DNA from: Amblyomma americanum
Lineage: Eukaryota > Arthropoda > Arachnida > Ixodida > Ixodidae
Reading direction: 5' to 3'
Assembly (NCBI RefSeq): GCF_052857255.1
Contig: NC_135505.1
Location: 47,925,507-47,989,506, forward strand
DNA length: 64,000 nucleotides
Below, piece after piece: positions 1-11,000 of the stretch; within the stretch, counting starts at the first letter, position 1, and each line of letters opens with the position of its first letter. The notes beneath the pieces were generated by a model that ran no database searches, had not been told where the DNA came from, and worked only from the letters and a program-made list of their open reading frames with translations. A program made the position numbers and the translations under genes.

Positions 1-379
1 AGGAGATAAGCGGCAGACCGGCGGTGGCAGCGTCCCGTCCGGCCCTGGTCAAGGTCACAATACATTGTTGTTATTATTGTTGCCATAGTGACATGGAACA
101 TACCCACGAAGGGGATAAACTAAGGTCCAGTGAGAAGGGCGAAGAGAAGAGGGTAAACTGGTGCGAAGCGAATGGTTATGCTTTGGTAGTAAGTCAGAGA
201 TTAATTAAATACGAAAGAAAAAATAACAATCACGGCAGACAAGACCAGAGAATTGAATACATGAAAATTACTGAAAGATTTTTTAAATGCGGAAATATTA
301 GATACAGTCAGCAAGGAGATCTGTCGCTAGCTATTCTGTTATTGTGGAAGTATCCGCAAGCATGATGCAATGCAAAAGC
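1..379. other. no recognised feature
   Basis: The short plus-strand ORF at 24-365 has no motif I recognise. I see no repeat or RNA gene before the LINE tail that begins near 380. Confidence 0.5.
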
Positions 380-562
380 TCTGGCGCTCGCATAGAAGGA
401 GAGAAGAAGCGGGACCGGCAAAGTGAGTCCAATCTTTGTAATGGGAATTTCTAGATGCATCCTTCTCTGTGGCGCAAACCTCCGGCAAGAGGGTAGGAAA
501 TGCTGAAATGTTTCTACTTCCCCACGAGCCTCAAAACTTTGAGCGACTGAACCTGCATCCAC
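380..562 (-). pseudogene. LINE-A C-terminal domain remnant
   Basis: FQHFLPSCRRFAPQRRMHLE on the minus strand parallels DHFLLFCRRFSHLRKRLLQI at 38.55-38.6 kb in LINE-A. It marks the 3' coding end of the antisense copy. Confidence 0.65.
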
Positions 563-1497
563 ATATGTAAAGAGTTAGGCGGTGGATCCTTCACTGCCTG
601 AGAGTCATCGCAACCTCAGACTGCAGGGATATACGCGCACGAGCCTTCTATGGGTACATGAGATGTTGGTTGCCAGTGGTAGAGAGCAAAGAATCATTGC
701 ACGTGCATTACACGTGCAGAAGACAAGTGCATTAAGAGCTCATTTCGTCAAGAAGTCTGCTGAATCATTTTGAAAAATACCGCAATCACCTGGAATCTAA
801 ACGAAGCGCTTCATTCATCCAGGAAAAAAAGACATCAGTGAGCGGCTGAAAAGCACGTCCCTTGTGGACTCCAGCACCAACAAAACAGAGACAATCTGAG
901 TGGAATATCACCGGGGAAACTTTGGAAAAAATTTTAAGATCAGCCAGCCTAAGAACTTCCGCTAGATATATGTGTGTAACGCGGGTCTCATATAGGCTTT
1001 GTAAAGAAGTAAATTTTCTATTTTAAAATTTCCTATTACGTATTCGTAATGGCCTGCCGAGTGCACTCATACATTTCTCAACGTTAGTCTTGATGTGGGG
1101 CCGCCAATCTATACTAGCATCATAAATAATTTCTAGCTACCTCAAACATTCCACCTATGTTATGTTGTAGGAGCGATAGTGTAACGAAAACATACTGGCA
1201 TGTGTGATTGAAAAGCTAGCACACTGCTTTCGTGCACATTTAATACCAAATTAATGTCATCCGGCAAAACCTCGAGTGCACTGAAGTAAGCCTGGAGTGA
1301 ACGATATAAGCCATGAATGCTTTTGGCATAGACAAAGAAGGCTGTGTCTTCTGCGGAAACAAACTACCGTCAGGGTGTATGGGAAAGCCGCAAATCAGCA
1401 TATTGATGTGCTTAGTGGTGTTCCCCTCTTGTCCGTGCTCATCTCCACACTGTGTGAATAAAAGCATGAAATACAGACTCACTCAGCAATTGATACC

Positions 1498-1800
1498 CGC
1501 CGCGGTGACGCAGTGGTTAGGGCGCTCGGGTACCCGGAGTACCCGGGGTCGAACATAACGTGGCGGCAGCGTTTCGATGGAGGCGAAAAGCAAAGGCGCC
1601 TTTGTGCTCTGCGCTGTCAGTGCACGTTAAAGATCCCCAGGTGGTCGAAATTATTCCGGAGCCCTACAATACGGTACCTCTTTTTTCCTTTCTTCTCTCA
1701 TTTCCTCATTTATCATTTTCCTTGCGGTGCCGTTCAGGTGTCCGCCGAGATCTGAGACTGATACTGCGCCATTCCCCCCCCCCCAAAAAAAAAAAAAAAA
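1498..1800 (+). mobile_element. tRNA-derived SINE (tick Ruka-like), plus strand
   Basis: The head is the tRNA-like block gccgcggtgacgcagtggtt at 1500. The body is tttcgatggaggcgaaaag followed by gcacgttaaagatccccagg and a pyrimidine-rich 3' half. It ends in a C-run and then an A-run at about 1775-1800, as expected for reverse-transcribed insertion. The B box is eroded. It is inserted into the antisense LINE-A copy and so is younger than it. Confidence 0.8.
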
Positions 1801-1984
1801 TTTAAACTGCAACTGCTTTTTAAAAGTGCCGAAAGCACAGAAGTTTTCGGCACACCCTCTGGTCTGGGCATAGGTGCGAGGCGAAGAAGCCGTCAGTGAA
1901 AAAGAATAGCCATTCTGCGAAACATTTACAGATCCACGCATACATTTAGAACCGCGGGTGTAGAAATGACAATTCGGGAGAACG

Positions 1985-2082
1985 ATCGAATGTTCAACAC
2001 TACCCTTTGCTTTAGCAATATCAAGCGCCACTAACGCTGGTACCACGTTGTTGGGCATAGCAAGGTGGGTTCTGCTCTCCAA
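1985..2082 (-). pseudogene. LINE-A RT palm remnant
   Basis: The stretch VPALVALDIAKA then SVEHSIVL corresponds to LVTLDVSKAYDSVEHSTLL at 33.15 kb, which carries the first catalytic Asp of the RT palm. The YDS triplet is degraded to KGS here. Downstream on the minus strand the similarity fades before the SINE. Confidence 0.6.
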
Positions 2083-2159
2083 ATCGACTTGGGCAAACCA
2101 TATTGAACATTCGCGGCGACCGCCAATGTGGGTAGAGTCAATGCGTTGGTTTCTGAAAC

Positions 2160-2865
2160 ATGCCTTTATTGGTGGGTATGCACAATTTTTTCTATTAGCT
2201 TCACAAAATTGAATGTAAGGGCTATCAGCTGAATATTATCAATATGAAGACCTTTGTTTGCGTTTTTAAGAGCAATAATATTTTTGCCACTTTCCAGGAG
2301 TGCACCATCCATGTAGTTTCCAATGATTCGTTGACCAGGTCGAGGGGGTCCTGAGTGAAATCTTGAGCTAAGATTTTTAAGCATACGGACCGTTACACCA
2401 TTGCAACCCGGAGCCGAGGATTGCATCGAGAAAACTATAGTTAGTAGCTCTGACTTGTCAACAGAAACAGCATGAGCAGGGGTAGAGGGTGACCAGAAGG
2501 GACTCTACGCTGCGCCTTAAAACTTTATACAATCCCTTAAGCGTTTCGCTCTAACTCATCTTTCGCCTCATGAAGAGAAAGCACAGCCCAGCTTGTTAAC
2601 TTCATGGCTGAGGAATTCCTACTCCGTTCCATAAAACGTTACAAAGGCATCCTGTTGTTTGCGTTCGAAAAAATATGCATTAAAATTTTGATCGTAGTCA
2701 TAGTTTAGTTTCTGGTGGTTTAACTTTCCAAAGCGACTCAGGCTATGAAACAAGCCATAGTGAAGGGCTACGGAAATTTCGACCACCTGGAATTGATTGT
2801 AGCCATGCTTTGGCTTTGCTGTAGTTCTTTTAAACGAGGCCGAGAAAAAATTATAGTTGATCAAA
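2160..2865 (-). pseudogene. LINE-A reverse transcriptase N-terminal remnant
   Basis: Minus-strand translation gives LINYNFFSASFK near 2860, then SAPGCNGVTVRMLKNL and HIDNIQLIALTFNFVKLIEK near 2420-2190. These match LINYNCFKDTLK, AAPGPDKVTYSMIK and LDNIRPISLTSNIVKLVE in the 32-33 kb copy. This is the RT fingers region that precedes the catalytic palm. A stop follows the KIVHTHQ end at 2166, so it is dead. Confidence 0.7.
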
Positions 2866-3289
2866 TTTGCCGAACTCCGGTTATCCGAAAGGCACCGCCA
2901 AACTAGTCTACTGCGGCAAAAGGCTGCATCGCACGCGTTGATTCACCATGGGGATGGTGATTGATTACAAACAGCAGACCACACAGTGAACTGGGAAATC
3001 TCCGTAGCCTTTAAAACTGAAGAAAACACTCGCTGAGCCCTGCCAGTCCCACATTAACAAGAATGAGATTTAAGGGAGACGCGAAAAGAAGATTTTTAGG
3101 CTGCCAGATTCACTAGTTTTTTGGGCAGCATCATAATCTTAGAGTGGGGTCACCAAGATGTCAACATAATTGGAATGTGGCCACTAGACGTACAACAGTC
3201 AACTGTGGACTGTGCCCCTTTACCTAGCCCTCCTGCTACCAAAGACAAATCGATTGCCGAATGCAAATTTCTACGAATGAGGGTTGTGG

Positions 3290-3745
3290 TCAGGGAATTG
3301 AAGCACTGCACATCATTTGTCGAGATCCAATGCCATAAATTCTGTCCTTATGAGTCACAGTAGTACCCCCAGACAACGTGATGTGAATTGAAGTACCCTG
3401 CAATGATGACCGTATCAGAGCTGCAAGTAAGCTGTCTAGATTGTCTATTCTGAATACTCCTGCTGGAAAATAGACATTAGCGTCTGTGACAGTGACGTAC
3501 TGCGATAAAGTGAGATCTACGGCTAAAAGAACGAAGTCAGGAAGCATTATTTCTTTAGTGTTTAATGCTCGCTGCCACAGTTTTGAAGAAATGAGGGTCA
3601 CTAACCTGCCGACGCTGCGATCGCGTAGAGGCAGAGCGTCCCCCTTGCGGGCAAGAGGACCGCAGATGGAATCCCGTCACCGAGAAATTCTCCACTGGGT
3701 TAAAAATGTACTTCGCGTGTCGATGGAATTGCAATACAAGGCCTG
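3290..3745 (-). pseudogene. LINE-A endonuclease remnant
   Basis: This is the N-terminal half of the apurinic-type endonuclease that nicks target DNA for LINE integration. The segment around LLAVDLTLSQ and DANVYFPAGV matches the equivalent part of the 31.7-31.85 kb ORF. The stretch before 3601 needs a frame change to continue toward the LQWNC-like start. The GDFN catalytic block is not preserved in a readable frame. Confidence 0.65.
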
Positions 3746-3954
3746 TGGTGCGGCCTGATCTCGGTGACCAGAACGGACAAATCACGCTTTCACCAAAAAG
3801 AATTTTGTCACCCTTGGTGTAGTACTTGGCCGCAACCTTCCATGAAACCCTCGGCCCTCAGTCCCCAGCGGCTGCGGAACAAGAAACCAAGGCGGCAGTC
3901 AGACCTGTGACGCCGCGGAGGGCGCTAAGAATCTATAGCTACGGACATACCGCC

Positions 3955-4660
3955 ATTGGAATCAGGACCTGGCAACGTTTAACGCTAGAACCTCATCTTG
4001 TGAGGCTAGCCTAGCAGTGCTGTTCGAGGAACTAGCGGGCATTAAATGGGATGTCAAAGGACTTAATGAAGTTAGAAGGGCCGGTGAGGCGTATACAGCA
4101 CAAAAAGACGGGCACTTACTGTGCTATCGCAGATTAGCAGATAGACGAAAACTGGGCGTGGGATTCCTCATTAATCAGGATATAGCTGACAAAAAAGAAG
4201 AGTTCTGTAGTTTCAACGAGAGGATGGCAGTTATCGTAATGAGACTCGGTAGGAGGTACAAGCTGGAGGTCGTGCGGGCCTACGCGCCTAAATTCAGTCA
4301 TGATGACCAGATCGTTGAAAGCTTCTATGAAGACTTGAAATCGGCAATGAACACAATAAAAACACAGTACACTGTACTGATGGGCGACTTCAATGCGAAA
4401 GTGGGCAAGAAGTAGGCTGGCTACCAGGCGGTAGGCGACTATGGGATAGGTTCTAGGAATAGCAGGGAAGACCTATTAGTAGAGTTCCCAGATAGAAATA
4501 AGTTACGCATCATGAATACATTTTTCCGCAAACGAGAGAAGAGGAATTGAAGCTAGAAGAGCCCTAATGGTGAGGCTAAAAATGAAATTAACTTCACCCT
4601 ATGCGCACAGCGTGGTATCGTTTAGGATGTGCACATCCTCGGAAAGGCCGGCTGTAGCGA
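3955..4660 (+). pseudogene. RTE endonuclease domain
   Basis: The longest open piece is 4017-4415. It contains LNEVRRAGEAYTA, which carries the catalytic Glu region, and MGDFNAKVG near 4380-4405, which carries the catalytic Asp and Asn. Stops interrupt it before 4017 and after 4412. Remnants up to the NEINF-like and DD-like C-terminal motifs follow in other frames to about 4660. Confidence 0.75.
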
Positions 4661-5289
4661 CGACTAAATGGTAAGATCTCGAATGAGCTTAGACTTGAAG
4701 AGGGAGCGGAAGAAGCTAGTGAACAGGAAGTCCGTTAACGAGTTAGCGGTAAGAGGGAAAATAGAGGAATTCAGGATATCGCTGCAGAACAGACATTCAG
4801 CTTTAACTGAGGAAGACGATCTTAATGTTGATGCAATGAATGATAATCTGATATCTATTGTTGCGGAGTGCGCAGTAAAAGTCGGTGGTAGGATAGTTCG
4901 ACAGGATACCGGCAAGCTATCTCAGGAGAGGAGAAACGCCAAATCATGAGAACGTCTAACCCTACAGACGGAATAGAACCAGGAGAACTGTCCAAGTTAA
5001 TAAGGGAAATGTAGCTGACATGACGAACATTAATAGGAAGAGAATCGAGCATGCTCCAACGAACGCAATCAGCATAAAAGCGGCGAAGAGGAAACTAGGC
5101 AAAGGTAAAAATCCAGGAGTATGCGTTAAGAGACAAGGAGGGAAATGACATTAGCATAATGGATAAGATAGTTGAAGCAGCCTAAGTTTCTACACAAGTC
5201 TACACAGTAGCCAATGTAATCAGAAAGTTAATGAGAGAGACAGTAGCGCACATAAATGCCTCATTCAATCAGTAGCGAAAGAGGATGCA

Positions 5290-6550
5290 AAGAAAGCCTT
5301 AGGAGCAGTGTAAAGAGAAAAAGCGGCTGGTGAGGATCAGGTAACAGCAGACCTGTTGAAGAACGGAGACAAGATTGTGCTAGAAAAACTATCCGCCCTG
5401 TAGACGCAATGCCTTATGACCTCGACGGTGCCAGAATCTTGGAAGAGTGCAAATATTACCTTATTTCTTAAGAAAGGAGAAGCCAAGGACTTGAAATATT
5501 ACAGGCCGATTAGACTACTGTCCGTTGCCTTCAAGGTATTCACTGAGGTATTCGCTAATAGATTCAGAGCAACCTCAGACTGTAATCAGGCAGATGACCA
5601 GGAAGGCTTTCATAAACGATATTCCACAACAGATCATCTTCACACAATCAATCAGGTGATAGAGAAATGCGCAGAATATAACCAACCCCTACATATAGCC
5701 TTCATTGATTGCGAGAAAGCATTTGACTCACTATAACCTCAGCAGTCATACAGGCATTGCGGAGCCTCACATCAAAATACTAGAAGATAGATATCTAGAA
5801 AGTGCACAGCTACCATAGTCTTCCATAAAGTCAGCAATAAAATTTCAATAAGAAAGGGCGTCAGGCAAGAAGACATGATCTCGCCAATGCTATTCACAGC
5901 CAACTTACAGGAGGTATTCCGAGGCCTAAATTAAGAACAGTTGGGAATAAGTGTAAGCGGAGAATACCTAAATAATTTGCGATTCGCTGATGACATTGCC
6001 TTGCTCAGTCATTCAGGAGATGAATTGCAAAGAATGACCAGTGAGTTGAACAGGCAGACGTGAACAGTTGGTCGAAAATTAACATGCAGAAAACCAAAGT
6101 TATGTTCAACACTTTAGCAAGAGAACAGTAGTGCCCAATAGGCACCGAGGTGCTGGAAGTGGCATAAGAGTACGCTTGCTTAAGGCAGGTAGTGACAGCT
6201 GATCCGGATCATGAGAGGGAATTAACTAGAAGGATAAGAATGGGGTGCAGCGCATATAGCAGGTTCTCTCAGATCATGAATGACAGTTTGCCAATATCCC
6301 TCCTGATAAAAGTGTAGAACAGCTGCACGTTACCGTTACTCACCTACGGGGGAGAAACGTGCAGGCTAACGAAAAAGGTTCAGCTCAAGTTAAGGTCAAC
6401 GGAGCCAGTTATGGAAAGAAAAATGAAATGTGTAACGTTAAGAGACCGCAAGCGGGCAGAGTGGGTGAGGGAAGAAACGCGGGTTAACGACATCCTAGTT
6501 GAAATGAAGAGGAGAAAATGGGCTTGGGCAGGGCCCGTAATGCGAAAACA
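5290..6550 (+). pseudogene. RTE reverse transcriptase domain
   Basis: Open piece 5416-5736 has PESWKSANITLF, YYRPIRLLSVAFKVF and HIAFIDCEKAFDSL, the RT fingers and palm. After a stop the reading continues in other frames to RFADDIAL near 5980-6003, the F/Y-A-D-D catalytic box. The post-RT region has ERKMKCVTLRDRKRAEWVRE and MKRRKWAWAGP near 6410-6540, typical of the RTE C terminus. Confidence 0.75.
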
Positions 6551-6573
6551 AGAGTGCCAAGGAAAGAGGTAGG

Positions 6574-6797
6574 AGTCAACCAACGCGTGGAGTGCATATC
6601 AGCCTGTCGATTTCACTTTTATTTTGTTTTTACCTTTTCCCGCATAAACAGTTCCAGTCGCAGTAGACATAACCGAAGATAAGGCCCTCAAAAATAAAAA
6701 TACGTATGGACTATTTGCTTTATGTATCACTGCGCTGATCTTAGGGCGGCAAGCCGCCGCACGACTCGCTGAGAGGCACTCCACACGTTGGTTGACT
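6574..6797. repeat. MITE-like element with terminal inverted repeats
   Basis: The 22-bp left arm at 6574-6595 and the right arm at 6776-6797 are reverse complements with one mismatch. Similarity continues inward more weakly for about 13 bp (6596-6608 against 6763-6775). The interior is about 180 bp, AT-rich, without an ORF, with a small GC hairpin at about 6745-6759. Size and structure fit a non-autonomous DNA transposon, but I see no clear target-site duplication. It abuts the 3' end of the RTE copy. Confidence 0.5.
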
Positions 6798-6810
6798 TTC
6801 CTACTTTCGT

Positions 6811-8225
6811 AGGTGAGCTGAAAAGTAAGGTAGAGCCTGCACATTTAACTCAGTTTAATTGGTAGATCGACTGCAGAGGACAACAATTCGATGTTTCTAA
6901 GAATGCTTGGACCGTATAGATAGAGTTCCCGCAGTAATAAGACGAGCTCAGTATCTTCTTTAGTTCACCTTTAAAATCGCTGGAATGTTTTTGTTGCTTA
7001 CGGCACTCTTTGTTCCCTGTAAACTTTTTCGTGTATATGCACATCTCTCTGCTTGTATTGAAGATGTGATTTCTGGATTGGCATCATGCACAGAGCAAGT
7101 TGACAATCAATTTCTTGGTGTACATTTTTGCGAGTTGGGTTGAGTTGTCGTATGTTGCAGGTGGGATACATATTTTCGATGTCAGCGATTTGAGACAGGC
7201 GCTGATGGAGCTGCCGTTTTGGCTTATATATCTAGCGCCACACGTTAGAACAGCCATGTAAATCACATCTTCACAGGAGGCAATGCGGGGCGTGCGACTA
7301 ATAATTTTACGAAGTTTTGCTTTTCGCTGTTTCTGTTTTCTCTAGTTCTGAAGAAAATCCGGAGGCGGTGTTAGGGTAGTTATTGCGAGTCAAAAGTCTG
7401 GTTCGATCGTAATGGGGGCTACGTCACACGTGGAGGAACAAATTATAAAACTTTAAAAATGTTTAAAAAACTGGTGTCCACAAGGCTCCAACAGAATTAA
7501 ACGTCATTAGGACGTGAAAGTATATAACAGAATTGATTATCATTGGAAAGGAATATGGGGTAATTAGTCAGGAAATCCTTTTGGGTGCCAGTCAGACATG
7601 CCACCGGTAGGCCTCGCAGGCATGCTGGTACGGCTTCATTGAAGCATGTGTATGTAACGTGGCGTTTCGCATAATTTCGGTTATTGTGAAGGAAGAAACA
7701 TTTTCCTTGAGTGCTTTGGGAAGCGGAGCCACTGACGGGACGCATTAAAGCTGTCGCGTCATACCCTTCGAAACGGAGCTTAAGTGCTCCCCAAATTTTT
7801 TTACCTGTAGCACTTATGATCACCCTTGTTAGTTTATTTCCACTTGACGCACATTTACACGAATGCCAATTACATTTATATTCAGTTTAGTTCCATCCTT
7901 CTCATAATTCGTTTGTTCTTTGAGTATTTGCTTGCAATTCAAGGCTTAAGCGCAGCGTCAAAATTCCATATAGCGGTTTAGTCGCGAGTTTCTGTTTTAT
8001 CGATTTACTCGCTAGAGGGCCGGCGTGGCTGTAACCCGTTCGACATTTTGAGAGCCTTATAATTACTTCAAAATTTAGCGCTTAAGTGGGAGGCTGGCTG
8101 GTTCGTGAATTCTAAACGCGACGGAAAATAGAGCTTAGGAAAAGGAGAAGAGACGCAGATGCAGGGCATTCATTGCAGCGCTATTTCGTGCGGCCACACA
8201 AACTCCGCCACTTACGGTTCCTGAG
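6811..8225. other. unrecognised AT-rich stretch
   Basis: I see no known domain, RNA gene or TE motif. The longest open frame is 108 codons on the minus strand (7823-7497). It has no recognised motif and its status is unknown. Confidence 0.5.
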
Positions 8226-8455
8226 CCGCCGCAGTGGCGCACTGGTTATGGTGCTTGGTTGTTGACCCGAAAGCCGCTGGTTCGATCCCGGCCGCGGTGG
8301 TCGAATTTTGATGGAGGCGAAATTATAGAGGCCGGTCTGTTGTGAGATATCAGTGCACGTTAAAGAACCCCAGCTGGTCGGAATTTCCGGAGCCCTTCAC
8401 TATGCCGCCCCCCATAGCCTATGTCGCTTTGGGACATTAAACCCCATAAAACAAA
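8226..8455 (+). mobile_element. tRNA-derived SINE (Ruka-like), near complete
   Basis: The best-preserved head in the window. An A-box region is in gccgcagtggcgcactggtt and a B-box match, ggttcgatccc, lies near 8279. The body follows with gatggaggcgaaatt and gcacgttaaagaaccccag, and the tail has gggacattaaaccccataaa. Polymerase III could have transcribed such a head. Confidence 0.85.
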
Positions 8456-8514
8456 CCAACTTGCGGTTTCTCCGTAGATAGTACCTTTTACAATCGTAAG
8501 TGTGAGCATTGAGG

Positions 8515-8590
8515 CCATGGTCGATTGGTTTAGGGCCCTGGTTTAGCCAGCTGCATGATTCGTGCGTTTGGTTCAAATTCCGCTCAGGGC
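8515..8590 (+). repeat. possible second tRNA-like SINE head
   Basis: About 60 bp after the SINE is gattggtttagggccctggtt, followed about 30 bp later by a B-box-like ggttcaaattcc with one extra base. No recognisable body follows. It could be a diverged SINE head or chance. Confidence 0.25.
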
Positions 8591-8599
8591 ATTTAAGTA

Positions 8600-10600
8600 T
8601 GCTTTCTTTATCTCGCGTATGTGTTCCTTTGGGATAAGAATTTGTTTTTGATTCGACATGACCTTCAGAACAATTTTGGGAGCTTGCTTGCTTGAGAAGG
8701 CTGAGGATGGAGGCTAAGGATCTCTTCCCTAAAATATCGTCACAGCCAGTTCAGAGCACAGGGTAAAATATTTATTGAAAAGAGGCAGAAAGAGAAATAA
8801 ATGCTCTGGCTTGGTGAGAAAGTTTCGGTAACTCATTCTAAAGCAGTGAGCAGCTGTTATGATCACACGGTTTGTAATAATGTTTTCGCTGCAAAAAAAA
8901 ACAGATTTTTATATTTGCCCTCTATAGTGAGCTGTACCTGCATCCAAGAAAGAAAGAGCTATCAGTATTGGCGCCGTTTCGCACAATGTCACGTATGTCC
9001 GGCAGCATTTGTACGCAGAATGAAGACTGGTTGTACAATTCATCGCAGTGTTGGCGTGTGCATGGCTTTGGTTTAGCGGCAACAGTGGGAAAGAGACCGA
9101 ATATGTTCGCAGCTGTGGTACACATATTGATACATATTACATATAAACTCGTTGGATTTTATCTAGGAGAGTAGCGCTAAAGGGGCAGACAAAAACGTTC
9201 TTGATGAGCTGGCTTGAAAAAAATTGCACAAAGGAAGCTGTGGTCAACTAACAATTACTCACTGCCTTGATAGGTTAGAATTGAATTATCGAATTGCTTT
9301 ATTTCAAACCATATGCTTAACGCATTTAGTTGAGATGAAGTCCCTCGCACAGCTACGTTAATAGCGCGTAAGCACGGCTGAACGTTGTGAAGAAATGGCT
9401 GGAAAATAATTTTATGCATGAAAGGGCGCCACCTTGCAATAATTCCGTTCATTTGTATGCTGTCTTAACCATCTGTTCGTTTCGGCTTAGGCTCAAAATA
9501 ATGACAAGCAACTTAAAGATATTATTGAAATGAAAGCTTAGCATTGAGGAGGCATTGTCTAGGCAGTTACGTGGAACTCTCATAAACTAGACACACTTTG
9601 TGGTGTAATATTTAGCTCGTCTACCCACATCGTTGACTGTATAGCGGTTCAAAGTGGGCAGTGTGCTTTGTGTAAAGTTTTTACTGCATCAAATGTTTTA
9701 AAAAGGCCTTTTCGATGCCCAGCTGATTGGCCTCAGTACCAATAAACTTGTATAACAAAATAAACAACATTGACAACGCATAAGAAAAGGCCTAAAATCT
9801 GTGACATCGATGTCCTGTTCGCTTGAACTCCCTTAATAATTCTGGCTGAAGGATCGGTACTCCTGTACCCACAGACTGCAAATATGCAAAACGAAAACTG
9901 CTTGCTTTACTCGCACTATCAGGTAACAACACACTTAGGCAAATGCTATTGAGGAGCATAAACCGGAGGAGCTTCGCAGGCGGCTGAGCGGGCTAAAATT
10001 CGTTTCAGTTATGCACAGTTGTTGTAAGTTATCGTCGCTTCTAACAAAAACTTGTTACGAAAAAATTTAATTTTGGCCCGAAACAAATTCGGTAAGTACA
10101 CATGAGGCTAGACGAACAACAGTAGTGACTGGGATAAACAGAGGCCCAAATAAACACGCTTTTAAGCTCCATTCTCAAGTAGCCCAAAATTTTGCGACAT
10201 GCAAAAAGCCAAGGAGATAGAAAAAAAAGTTAAGCATGGAGTAATAAACTCTCTCATAAATGCGAGGACTTGTAAAACGGCTGATTACCGTGCGGGAAGC
10301 TGCTGGAAAGATACATTGCCTTACAAGAACATCTTCTAGAATTTAAAAGCCGCAGCCGAAATACATGTAGCATGTATTTTGGGTGGGCCATGAGAAAAAG
10401 TTCGCGGTGGTCTTAATAACATAAGGATAGTTATTCCATCAATAATACCTCATAAAGAAAGCATATTTGTGTTAAAAAGAACATTAACGGAGATGGACAT
10501 TAACTTCGGCACATAATGACATTAATTAATAAGTAGATGGCGAGATAGATTACCAACGTATTGAACGGCAACGCACACTCCAGAGTGATGTTTTTGGTCG
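8600..10600. other. unrecognised AT-rich stretch
   Basis: Only short overlapping ORFs on both strands, none with a motif I recognise. No TE signature or RNA gene seen. Confidence 0.5.
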
Positions 10601-10754
10601 GATAAAATACATAGCACCTGCTTGAAGGAATGAATTTATTTTCTTGTGAACGCATTATGTCATTTACAATCGAATGTGAGAAACACTTTGAAAATTGAAC
10701 AATTTTAATTTTTAGCAGACATTGAAGAGAATGGGGGTCCATTCTACTCAAATC

Positions 10755-11000
10755 TAGCAAAATCTTTCTTTTAAACTGTTTCCATCGATCGTGTCGAGCA
10801 ATTAAGACTGGCATAGAAATCCAGGGGGCACGCTTCGACGTTATGCAAGAACATTAATACAAAAAAATATACAAGACCACCATCAGGTGGTCTGCATATA
10901 TATTGACTGTTATAGTGAATTCTTACATTATTTGAAAGAAATTTCTTTTGTAAGCTGTATCCGCACAAAATTATTTGTCCAATATTGTTGGGTATGTTAA
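10755..11000 (+). repeat. dispersed repeat, copy A (pairs with 26062-26293)
   Basis: About 240 bp aligns in the same orientation with 26062-26293. Shared blocks in order are a gtttccatcga block, a run of A followed by tacaagac, ggtgatctgc or ggtggtctgc, atatattg, gtgaa followed by tcttacatt, and a final ggtatgtt. Identity is roughly two thirds by eye. There is no coding potential and no recognised family. Confidence 0.55.

Larger units (their letters stand above)
380..3750 (-). mobile_element. decayed LINE, antisense copy of the LINE-A family (APE endonuclease, RT, C-terminal Cys-His domain)
   Basis: Read on the minus strand, pieces of one non-LTR element lie in the right order: endonuclease (about 3745-3290), linker (about 2865-2620), RT fingers (2490-2160), RT palm (2082-1985) and C-terminal domain (562-380). 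Each piece aligns by eye with the better copy at 30.1-39.1 kb. Examples are DANVYFPAGV against VANAYFPSGV in the endonuclease and LVALDIAKA against LVTLDVSKA in the RT. Frames change repeatedly and stops are common, so it is inactive. A plus-strand SINE sits inside at 1498-1800. I could not place the RNase H domain in 600-1490, which may be deleted or too diverged. Confidence 0.75.
3950..6570 (+). mobile_element. decayed RTE-clade LINE (endonuclease plus RT)
   Basis: A single long coding region is broken by stops and frameshifts. It encodes an APE endonuclease (about 3955-4660), a connecting region (about 4668-5300) and RT (about 5300-6120), then the usual post-RT tail. Product names such as craniofacial development protein 2-like are often given to this endonuclease in arthropod annotations. 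The readable motifs are LNEVRRAG, MGDFNAKVGKK, DCEKAFDSL and RFADDIALL. There is no RNase H and only one ORF, as in RTE elements. The 3' coding end is lost near 6560, at the start of the inverted repeat next to it. Confidence 0.85.

Noticed and set aside
8226..8300. Functional tRNA gene
   Set aside because: A and B boxes are present, but the sequence continues into a SINE body and repeats elsewhere, so it is a SINE head.
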